Source: Phycisphaerae bacterium (GTDB lineage: Bacteria; Planctomycetota; Phycisphaerae; UBA1845; Fen-1342). Taken from it: 17,434 nt of DNA. Shown in pieces: positions 7,083 through 13,221 of the stretch. Position numbers and translations under genes: made by a program. Numbering within the stretch: the first letter of the stretch is position 1; each line of letters begins with the position of its first letter. The notes beneath the pieces are model-generated. The model did not search any database. It saw nothing but the letters and a program-made list of their open reading frames with translations, and had not been told where the DNA came from. The stretch is taken from positions 1 through 17,434 of the forward strand of contig JALHOX010000037.1 of the NCBI GenBank assembly GCA_022842805.1, given 5' to 3'.

Positions 7083-7205
7083 TTAGGCGTGGCTCGCGGT
7101 CCTGCGCGTGAGCCATATGATGGGTCATCGTAAAATTGGTGTGTTCGGAGGTCTTGCCAAATCTTGCGAACTATCGAAAAAAGCCGCCCGCGCGCTGCGA
7201 CATCG
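7083..7205. promoter_or_regulatory. Divergent control region between the VOC gene and the AraC-type regulator
   Basis: This short divergent spacer must hold both promoters if each gene has its own. It contains an imperfect inverted repeat, GGCTCGCG (7091-7098) with CGCGTGAGCC (7105-7114), and a small palindrome ATGA-TGGG-TCAT (7117-7128). Either could be an operator. No convincing -35/-10 pair is visible. Confidence 0.35.
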
Positions 7206-8126
7206 ATGGCCTACGTCGAGCGCGTGAACCGCGCCGTCGACTATGTGCTGGCGCATCTGAGCCGGCCGCTGCGGCTCGAAGACGTGGCCCGTGCGGCGCG
7301 GATTTCCCCTTTCCATTTTCATCGCATCTTTCGTTCGCTGCTGGGCGAGACGCTGGCCGATTTTGTGAAGCGCCGCCGGCTCGACCGCGCGCTGTACCAG
7401 ATGGCTCATGCCCCGCGCATGTCGCTGACCGAGGTCGCGCTGCGCTCGGGCTTCTCCTCTTCCTCCGATTTCTCGCGCTGTTTCAAACAGCGGTTCGGCA
7501 CGGCCCCGCGCGCGTTCGATGTTCGCGGCTGGCAGGCGTCGCACGGCGAAGACATTGAGCTGCTGACTGCGCGGCAGGCCGCGCTCGCGAGCGGCAAGAA
7601 ACTCGCCGCTCCCGATCCGGCGCATCTGCGCCGCCTGCCGCCGGGCGGCAATCCCGATCGATTTCGCGCGAAGCTGGTCGAGCTGCCCGCGCGAACGGTG
7701 GCGTACATTCGGGTGCGCAAGCCGTATCAGGGGATGGGCGTGGTCGCGGCGGCCGAGCGGCTGATGGCGTGGGCCGAGCAGCGCGGCTTCGCCGACGGGC
7801 AATGGCTCGGCTATCAGTGGGAGGATCCCGAGCTCGTGCCGCTCGATCAGTGCCATTACTACGTGGCGGTGGTCGTCGACGATTTTCGCCCTGCGGGCGA
7901 GATCGGCCGCTACGAGTTTCCGCCGATGGTGGTGGCTCAGGTGGAGCTGCGCGGCGACATCGAGCTGGAGCTGCGGGCTCTGCAATGGCTTTACAAGACC
8001 TGGCTGCCGCGGAGCGGTTTCGTGCCCGATGATCAGCCTTGCTTCGAAGCGTGGATCGGCCGGCCCTTTGCGCACGGCATGAGCCATTTCGAGTTGTTCG
8101 CCCAGTTGCCGGTGCGACGCGGCTGA
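7206..8126 (+). CDS. AraC-family regulator with GyrI-like effector-binding domain
   Basis: A 306-residue cytoplasmic transcription factor with an N-terminal DNA-binding domain. Residues 1-105 carry two helix-turn-helix units: LEDVARAARISPFHFHRIFR and the second (LTEVALRSGFSSSSDFSRCF) followed by GTAPRAFD, the usual AraC end. Residues 153-302 match the GyrI/SbmC-like small-molecule-binding domain (LPARTVAYIRVRKPYQGMG near its start, DQCHYYVAVVVDD in the middle, FELFAQLP at the end). This HTH-first arrangement is typical of Rob/SoxS-like activators sensing drugs or hydrophobic ligands. ATG 7206 gives the standard start (MAYVERVNRAVDYV). TTG 7164 is an in-frame alternative with GGAGG 12 bases upstream. 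Its targets are probably the divergent VOC gene, itself, or both; this is inference. Confidence 0.92.
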   Translation: MAYVERVNRAVDYVLAHLSRPLRLEDVARAARISPFHFHRIFRSLLGETLADFVKRRRLDRALYQMAHAPRMSLTEVALRSGFSSSSDFSRCFKQRFGTAPRAFDVRGWQASHGEDIELLTARQAALASGKKLAAPDPAHLRRLPPGGNPDRFRAKLVELPARTVAYIRVRKPYQGMGVVAAAERLMAWAEQRGFADGQWLGYQWEDPELVPLDQCHYYVAVVVDDFRPAGEIGRYEFPPMVVAQVELRGDIELELRALQWLYKTWLPRSGFVPDDQPCFEAWIGRPFAHGMSHFELFAQLPVRRG

Positions 8127-8131
8127 GCCAA

Positions 8132-8160
8132 CGGGCGCCTGACGGGCAAAGCCGCGCCCG
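8132..8160 (+). terminator. Candidate terminator after the AraC-type gene
   Basis: A 7-bp GC stem (CGGGCGC at 8132-8138, GCGCCCG at 8154-8160) with a 15-base loop begins 6 bases after the stop codon and is followed by ATTT. The loop is long and the U run short. Confidence 0.4.
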
Positions 8161-8294
8161 ATTTGGCTTCTCCGCACCCGTTTGCCGCGTCATAATATCT
8201 GCTTGCCCCGCGCCGCCTCCTCCGGTCGGGGTCGGTACGCGGTCGCACGGGCGCACGCGGGCTGCCCGACGAGGAAGAACGAGGCGGTACTCCA

Positions 8295-9395
8295 ATGCCG
8301 TCGCACCAGGATCCGTTTCCGATTCGCGGCTGGGATCACGTCGAGTTCTACGTCGGCAATGCCAAGCAGGCGGCCCACTTCTACGAAAAGGTCTACGGGT
8401 TCACGCCCGTGGCTTATCAGGGTCTGCAGACCGGTTGTCGCGATCGCGCCAGCTATGTTTTGCAGCAAGGCGTGATCCGCTTTGTCTTCACCTCGGCCCT
8501 CACGCCCGACCACGAAATCAGCCGGCACTGCGCTCTGCACGGCGACGGCGTAAAGGTGATCGCGCTCGAAGTGCCCGATTGCCACGCCGCGATGACGGTC
8601 TGCAAGGAGCAGGGGGCCACGATTGTGCAACCCTACGCCGCGATGGAAGACGGCAGCGGCACGCTGAAAAGCGGCGTCGTCCGTTACGCGGGCGACACTT
8701 GCATCAAGTTCGTCGAGCGAGCCCACTATCGCGGTCCGTTCGCGCCGGGCTATCAGGCGATCCACATGCGCGGCGAGGTTCACCCCACCGGACTGGCCGC
8801 GATCGACCATATGGTGACCAATGTCTACTTGGGCGAGATGAACTACTGGGTCGACTGGTATCGCCGCATTCTCGGCTTCGAGCAGCTCACGCACTTCACC
8901 GACAAGGACATCAGCACGGAGTACAGCGCGCTGATGAGCAAGGTGATGCAGAACGGCTCGGGCAAGATCAAGCTGCCGATCAACGAGCCGGCCGAGGGCA
9001 AGCGCAAGAGCCAGATCGACGAGTATCTGGAGTGGTATCGCGGGCCGGGGATTCAGCACATCGCGATGAACACGGCGGATATCTGCAAGACGGTTCGCGA
9101 GCTGCGCAAGCGCGACATCGACTTTCTGCGCGTGCCCGAGACGTACTACGAAGACCTGAAGCACCGAATTGGCAAAATCGACGAGGACTTCGACGAGATC
9201 CGGGAGCTAGGCATCCTGGTTGATCGCGACGAAGACGGCTATCTCCTGCAGATCTTTACCGCTCCGATGCAGGACCGCCCGACGCTCTTCTTCGAAGTCA
9301 TCGAACGCCACGGCTGCCGCGGCTTTGGGCAGGGGAATTTCAAGGCGCTGTTCGTGGCGCTGGAGCGCGAGCAGGAGAAGCGCGGGAATCTCTAA
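8295..9395 (+). CDS. hppD: 4-hydroxyphenylpyruvate dioxygenase
   Basis: This Fe(II) enzyme converts 4-hydroxyphenylpyruvate and O2 to homogentisate and CO2 in tyrosine catabolism. The 366-residue length fits the family. It has two VOC halves; the N-terminal half starts WDHVEFYVGNAKQAAHFYEKV (13-33). The catalytic half holds the three iron ligands in expected contexts: His172 (AAIDHMVTNV), His255 (GIQHIAMNT) and Glu334 (LFFEVIERHG). The C-terminal helix motif GCRGFGQGNFKALF (340-353) is diagnostic and separates it from hydroxymandelate synthase, together with the Asn/Gln-rich contacts. ATG 8295 is preceded by a weak GAGG. No homogentisate dioxygenase or fumarylacetoacetase gene is adjacent, so the rest of the pathway must be elsewhere or homogentisate has another fate. 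Confidence 0.96.
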   Translation: MPSHQDPFPIRGWDHVEFYVGNAKQAAHFYEKVYGFTPVAYQGLQTGCRDRASYVLQQGVIRFVFTSALTPDHEISRHCALHGDGVKVIALEVPDCHAAMTVCKEQGATIVQPYAAMEDGSGTLKSGVVRYAGDTCIKFVERAHYRGPFAPGYQAIHMRGEVHPTGLAAIDHMVTNVYLGEMNYWVDWYRRILGFEQLTHFTDKDISTEYSALMSKVMQNGSGKIKLPINEPAEGKRKSQIDEYLEWYRGPGIQHIAMNTADICKTVRELRKRDIDFLRVPETYYEDLKHRIGKIDEDFDEIRELGILVDRDEDGYLLQIFTAPMQDRPTLFFEVIERHGCRGFGQGNFKALFVALEREQEKRGNL

Positions 9396-9426
9396 TTGTG
9401 CGAACGGGTTCTAACGGGTCGATGTG

Positions 9427-9447
9427 GGACCGGTTTGCCACCGGTCC
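9427..9447. terminator. Strong hairpin between convergent hppD and the phosphatase gene
   Basis: GGACCGGT (9427-9434) and ACCGGTCC (9440-9447) form a perfect 8-bp stem with a 5-base loop, extendable by two pairs past a bulged G. It sits between two convergent genes, so it could end both transcripts. There is no U tract. The near-symmetry also suits a dispersed palindromic repeat. Confidence 0.45.
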
Positions 9448-9514
9448 ACGGGCTATCGTCGTCCGGTGACTCGATCCGGGGCCATGAACTGATCGATGGT
9501 GTGTGAGGCGCCGG

Positions 9515-11149
9515 TCACCGGCCTGCGCAAACCGCGATCACCGTCAGATCATCGGACGGCTCCTGCGGCGCACAATGAGCGCGGACGGCTTTCACAATCT
9601 CCTCTGTCGCCTGCGCCGCGGAGCTTGGTTTCGCTCGCTCCAGCAGCGCCAGTAGGCCGCTCTCGCCGAACTCGCGCTTGTTCGAATCCAGCGCTTCGGT
9701 AACTCCGTCGCTGTAGCCGAGCAACAGCGTGCGCTCGGGAAATGCGACCTCCACCGCCGTGCCTTGCCAATTTTTTCCGACGCCCAGCGGCAGCCCCGTA
9801 CGGCTCGGCCCCTCGCGCGGGGCGGCGCCGGGCGCCAGCAGCAGCGGCGCGTGATGACCGCAGTTGGCGATCTCGACGCTGCGCCCGTCGGCGGCGAAGC
9901 GCGCCAGCAGCATCGTCGCGAAGAGCCCCTCCTGCGAATGGGCCTCGATCGCCGCGTTCATGCGCTGCGCGATGGTCGTCAGTGGCAGATTCTCCGGCAA
10001 CGATACGCGCAGCGCCGTCACCAGCGCCGCCGTCACGAACGCCGCTGGCACGCCCTTTCCGGCGACATCCGCCAGCATCAGGACGAGCCGGCCCTGCGCA
10101 TCGATCGCGGCGTCGTAGACATCGCCGCTCATCGTCTCGGCCGGCACGTTGATGGCGGCGACGGCGCCCCATGTCGGCTGGGGCAGCGGTGTCGGCAAGA
10201 GCATCTCCTGAATCTCGCGCGCTGCGGCGATTCGCCCACGGAGCTGCGCCAGCTCGCGCGAGCGCTGATTTAGCTCGTCGATCTCCAGCGCCGCCGCCGC
10301 CAGGTCCATCGCGCCGGCGGCGTAGTTCAGATCTTCATCGCGAAAGGCCGGCGTCCAGCGGCCGCGCTCGGCATAGGCGATGGCCATGACGCGGCCGCGG
10401 CGCATCACCGGCACGCACAGCACCGAGGCCACCCCGCCGCCCGCGAGGCTTTGGGCCTCGCGAAAAATGTCGCTATCCGAGACGCGCTCGACCAGCACGC
10501 CCTTGCGATTCGCGATCACCTCGTTCAGCACTGAGCGACTGACGCCGAGGCGCGGTCGGCCGCCGCTCCCCTCGTGCGTCAGCGAATAGAGCGCGCCCGC
10601 CTCGCTCACGCCGATGACAATGCAGCGCTCCGCCCCGAGAGATCGCTGTAGCGCTGACTGTACGGCCGACCAGAGCGGCGTCGTCCCGCCGCGTTCGAGC
10701 AGCAGTCGCGAAAGGCCGTAGAGGTCTTCCAAACGCTGGCGCACCAGCGCCTGGGGCAGCGCCTGCGACGGGCCGATCGACGTGATCGAGGACATCTCGG
10801 CCAGCGCGACGCCGCTGGAGTCGGAGTCCATCGGCCCGCGAAACTCAAGTACGAAGGGTCGGACCTCGACCAGGTCGCCGGGCGCGAGCAGGGCGGCGCG
10901 GGTCGGCTCACCGTTGACGAGCAGGCCGTTCATGCTGCCGAGATCGACGATCCGCCAGCGATCTCCTTCGCGGATCAGTTCGGCGTGCCGTCGGCTGACC
11001 GAGGCGTGGTCGAGGCGAAGATGCACCTCGGGCGTGCGGCCGATGACCAGCCGATCGCCGCTGAGCCGCTGCTCGAGCACGCGTTCGGCGCCGCGCCGGA
11101 TGATGACGCGATCGACGGCGGAAGTGGATGTCGAGGGTCGCGCACTCAA
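9515..11149 (-). CDS. FHA-GAF-SpoIIE (PP2C-type) signalling phosphatase
   Basis: A 544-residue cytoplasmic protein combining three signalling modules. Residues 12-104 are an FHA phosphothreonine-binding domain (VIGR 35-38, SRRH 52-55, GSMNG 71-75). Residues 155-292 are a GAF sensor-like domain (ASVLCVPVMRRGRVMAIAYAE). A helical linker, REIQEMLLPTPLP (311-323), leads into a SpoIIE/RsbU-type Ser/Thr phosphatase (324-543) with its metal-binding aspartates in SGDVYDA (341-347), LADVAGKGVPAA (359-370), DGVTEA (481-486) and SDDLTV (532-537). The catalytic set looks intact. TTG 11149 is the only plausible start, because a stop lies four codons upstream; GGTGAG precedes it by eight bases. It follows the tssE-like gene by 55 bases, so the two are likely co-transcribed. 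The dephosphorylated target could be an anti-anti-sigma protein or a component of an injection system; neither is visible here. Confidence 0.9.
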   Translation of the reverse strand: MSARPSTSTSAVDRVIIRRGAERVLEQRLSGDRLVIGRTPEVHLRLDHASVSRRHAELIREGDRWRIVDLGSMNGLLVNGEPTRAALLAPGDLVEVRPFVLEFRGPMDSDSSGVALAEMSSITSIGPSQALPQALVRQRLEDLYGLSRLLLERGGTTPLWSAVQSALQRSLGAERCIVIGVSEAGALYSLTHEGSGGRPRLGVSRSVLNEVIANRKGVLVERVSDSDIFREAQSLAGGGVASVLCVPVMRRGRVMAIAYAERGRWTPAFRDEDLNYAAGAMDLAAAALEIDELNQRSRELAQLRGRIAAAREIQEMLLPTPLPQPTWGAVAAINVPAETMSGDVYDAAIDAQGRLVLMLADVAGKGVPAAFVTAALVTALRVSLPENLPLTTIAQRMNAAIEAHSQEGLFATMLLARFAADGRSVEIANCGHHAPLLLAPGAAPREGPSRTGLPLGVGKNWQGTAVEVAFPERTLLLGYSDGVTEALDSNKREFGESGLLALLERAKPSSAAQATEEIVKAVRAHCAPQEPSDDLTVIAVCAGR

Positions 11150-11204
11150 GAAACTATCTCACCATTCACTCGATTGACGCCGGGCAGCCGCCGGCCGCTA
11201 CGAA

Positions 11205-11618
11205 TCACCGCACCGTGATGCGACCGTGATCGTCACACACGGTCTCAAACCGTACCGGGTGCGGCGAATCATCGTTCACCACCGCCGCGATCTCGAACCG
11301 CAGCTCCAGCCCGTCGGGGCGGATCGGCGAGTGTCGCACGCGAATATCGCGCAGCCGCGGTTCATGGGCCTCGATCGCGCGGCGAATCGCCAGCTCAAAC
11401 TGTCGGAGCGAGGTCGGCATCGTCGTGCGAATCGACGTCAGGTGCGGCAAGCCGTAGAGCTCGTCGATGGGCGAATTGCCCTGCACGGTGTTGAGGATCG
11501 CCCGCAAGTTCGTCACGATCGAATCGAACAACACGCGCGTGCCGACGTGCGTCACCCGCGCATCGGACGGGTCGGGCCGCCGCAGTCGCTCCAGCAATGT
11601 TCGATTCGGCGTCATCAT
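11205..11618 (-). CDS. tssE: gp25/TssE-like contractile-system baseplate protein
   Basis: A 137-residue protein of the gp25-like family (phage T4 baseplate wedge gp25, type VI secretion TssE), which joins the baseplate to the sheath. Recognisable parts are TLLERLR (6-12), then VLFDSIVTNLRAILNTVQGN (the LLNTRQG-type core), the YGLPHL segment, FELAIRRAIEAHEPRLRDIRV (the helix with E-PRL) and the closing beta strands LELRFEIAAVV and FETVCDDHGRITV. The spacing fits TssE. The assignment is by family pattern; gp25-like proteins of other contractile systems cannot be excluded. ATG 11618 or the next codon, ATG 11615, is the start; an open frame upstream is Arg/Cys-rich and antisense to the truB region. 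No sheath, tube, VgrG or ATPase gene is nearby. Confidence 0.78.
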   Translation of the reverse strand: MMTPNRTLLERLRRPDPSDARVTHVGTRVLFDSIVTNLRAILNTVQGNSPIDELYGLPHLTSIRTTMPTSLRQFELAIRRAIEAHEPRLRDIRVRHSPIRPDGLELRFEIAAVVNDDSPHPVRFETVCDDHGRITVR

Positions 11619-11802
11619 GATTCCGTTCGGCGACCGTCGGCAGTTCTTTCGGCAGGTCGGGCGCTGCCCACCTCTTTGTCTTGGGGCCGGCCGCTTACCA
11701 TCCGACGCATCGGATCGCGCGCGGCACGGCTCGCACCACGCGACTCGGAGCGACATTCTACCGCACCCGCAGTCCGCACCCGCTGGAATCAAGGAATCGA
11801 CC

Positions 11803-12510
11803 ATCGACATCGACGGCATCATCAACGTCAACAAGCCCATCGGCGCGACCAGCGCCCGCGTCGTCGATTGGGTCCGTCGCATCAGCGGCGTCCGAAAAAG
11901 CGGCCACGCCGGCACGCTCGACCCGGCCGCGGACGGCGTGCTGATCGTCTGTCAGGGCCGCGCCACGAAGCTCGTCGAGCAATTCATGGGGCTGCCCAAG
12001 GTCTATCGCACGGTCGCGCGGCTCGATGTCACCAGCTCCAGCTTCGACAGCGATCGCCCGCACGAGCCGGTCGAAATCGCGCGAGTTCCCAGCGAGTCCG
12101 AAGTCATCGCGGCGCTCGCGAGCTTCGTCGGCAAAATTCAGCAGGTGCCGCCGGCCGTCAGCGCGTTGAAAATCGGCGGCCAGCCTTCGTACAAGCTCGA
12201 ACGCCAGGGCCGGGCGGTGGTGCTCGCCCCGCGCGAAGTGCAAATCTATTCGAACACGCTGCTCAGCTACGCGTGGCCGGAGATTCGCTTCGACACGCAC
12301 TGCGGCCGTGGCACTTACATCCGCGCCCTGATCCGCGATCTCGGCGCGGCGCTCGGCGTCGGCGGCTGCCTGACGGGCCTGACGCGCCTCGCGATCGGGC
12401 CGTTCCGCGTCGAGGAGGCCTGGACGCGCGAGCGAATGGAGCAGGCGAAGATGGCGGATTACTTGATCCCCATCGAGCGGGCGCGGGAGTTGCTGGCAGC
12501 GCCGGTGTAA
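11803..12510 (+). CDS. truB: tRNA pseudouridine(55) synthase TruB
   Basis: This enzyme isomerises U55 in the T-loop of tRNAs. The product shows DGIINVNKPIGATSARVV at the N terminus, the catalytic Asp in HAGTLDPAADG (codon 11920-11922), KVYRTVARLDVTSSSFDSD, the QVPPAVSALKIGG motif and GRGTYIRALIRDLG. It ends after a short C-terminal domain without an obvious PUA extension. The start is uncertain: no ATG, GTG or TTG lies between the conserved N terminus and an in-frame ATG at 11617, which would add 62 Arg/His/Pro-rich residues and abut the tssE start. AAGGA seven bases before ATC 11803 makes a rare ATC start possible; I use that position as the approximate beginning. The next gene follows after about 20 bases. 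Confidence 0.9.
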   Translation: MDIDGIINVNKPIGATSARVVDWVRRISGVRKSGHAGTLDPAADGVLIVCQGRATKLVEQFMGLPKVYRTVARLDVTSSSFDSDRPHEPVEIARVPSESEVIAALASFVGKIQQVPPAVSALKIGGQPSYKLERQGRAVVLAPREVQIYSNTLLSYAWPEIRFDTHCGRGTYIRALIRDLGAALGVGGCLTGLTRLAIGPFRVEEAWTRERMEQAKMADYLIPIERARELLAAPV

Positions 12511-12530
12511 CGGTTCAGGCCCCTAAACTT

Positions 12531-13169
12531 GTGCATGTGTTGGATACGCTGCGGGATTGGGGTCGTGAGATGAAGTCACAGGGGAACGCCGACGCGAACG
12601 CCGCTGCCCTGATCGCGTGGTCCCGGATGGGCCCGGTGGCGAGTTCGGCGGCGGCGGATGTCTTTGCAGTGTTTCAGGCGACCGACGACCTGCGCGTTCG
12701 CGTGATCGCCCTCGACACGCTGGGCGCGATTCTCGAAGACTTTGAGAGCGCTTCGGCACGCCAGATTGCCGCTGGGTTAGGTGCGGCACTGAAGGACCCT
12801 CGCTACCGCCGCATGCGAAAACGCATCTGTCGTACCCTCAGCCGAATCGGGATGGCCGCGCGCGTCGCGATCACGCCGCTCGGCGAGCTTTATCGAGGCC
12901 GCGGCCGACGAAACTCCGTGCGCCAGGCGGCAAAGTGCGCGCTGCTCGATATTGGTTGCATGTGTTGGGGGCAGGATTCCGCGGAGTTACGCCGCGAGGG
13001 ATTTCGCGTCCTAACGCCGTTCTCGTTGTCGTATCGCGAGTGGATCTTGGAAGGGATTGTGGAGAACGACGACTTTGGGCCGGAAGTTCGCACAGAAGCC
13101 GCCACACGGCTCGCGCAGGTTCGCGCAGGGATGGAAAGCGGCCGCTGGCCACACGATGATCCACGCTAA
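12531..13169 (+). CDS. Uncharacterised helical-repeat (HEAT-like) protein
   Basis: A protein of about 212 residues that I do not recognise. It has no signal peptide or membrane segment. Much of it reads as alternating amphipathic helices with Ala/Leu spacing like HEAT or ARM repeats (AALIAWSRMGPVASSAAADVF, VRVIALDTLGAILEDFE, RKRICRTLSRIGMAARVAI, RQAAKCALLDIGCMCWG). The C terminus is acidic and ends HDDPR. Such repeats usually bind proteins. GTG 12531 is the first start after the truB stop (12510); GTG 12537, TTG 12540 and ATG 12570 are alternatives, and none has a strong Shine-Dalgarno sequence. The close spacing suggests co-transcription with truB, not necessarily shared function. The same frame stays open far upstream, but that part is shadow of truB and tssE. 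Confidence 0.7.
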   Translation: MHVLDTLRDWGREMKSQGNADANAAALIAWSRMGPVASSAAADVFAVFQATDDLRVRVIALDTLGAILEDFESASARQIAAGLGAALKDPRYRRMRKRICRTLSRIGMAARVAITPLGELYRGRGRRNSVRQAAKCALLDIGCMCWGQDSAELRREGFRVLTPFSLSYREWILEGIVENDDFGPEVRTEAATRLAQVRAGMESGRWPHDDPR

Positions 13170-13211
13170 ACTTGCTTCCCGATCGCCTGAACGCATCCAC
13201 TAATTGCTGGC

Positions 13212-13215
13212 AGGA
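13212..13215 (+). promoter_or_regulatory. Shine-Dalgarno site deciding the acs start
   Basis: AGGA lies six bases before ATG 13222. It favours this start over TTG 13204 and the downstream ATG 13249. Confidence 0.5.
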
Positions 13216-13221
13216 ATCCAT

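Noticed and set aside
8180..8200. CATAAT at 8190 as a -10 promoter box for hppD
   Set aside because: No -35-like hexamer lies at a suitable distance (TTGGCT is 21 bases away), so the match is probably chance.
11226..12530. A plus-strand frame open from 11226 to 13169, suggesting a 647-residue protein
   Set aside because: Its first two thirds are Arg/His-rich and antisense to tssE or overlapping truB in another frame. Only the part after the truB stop reads as a plausible protein, so only 12531-13169 is annotated.
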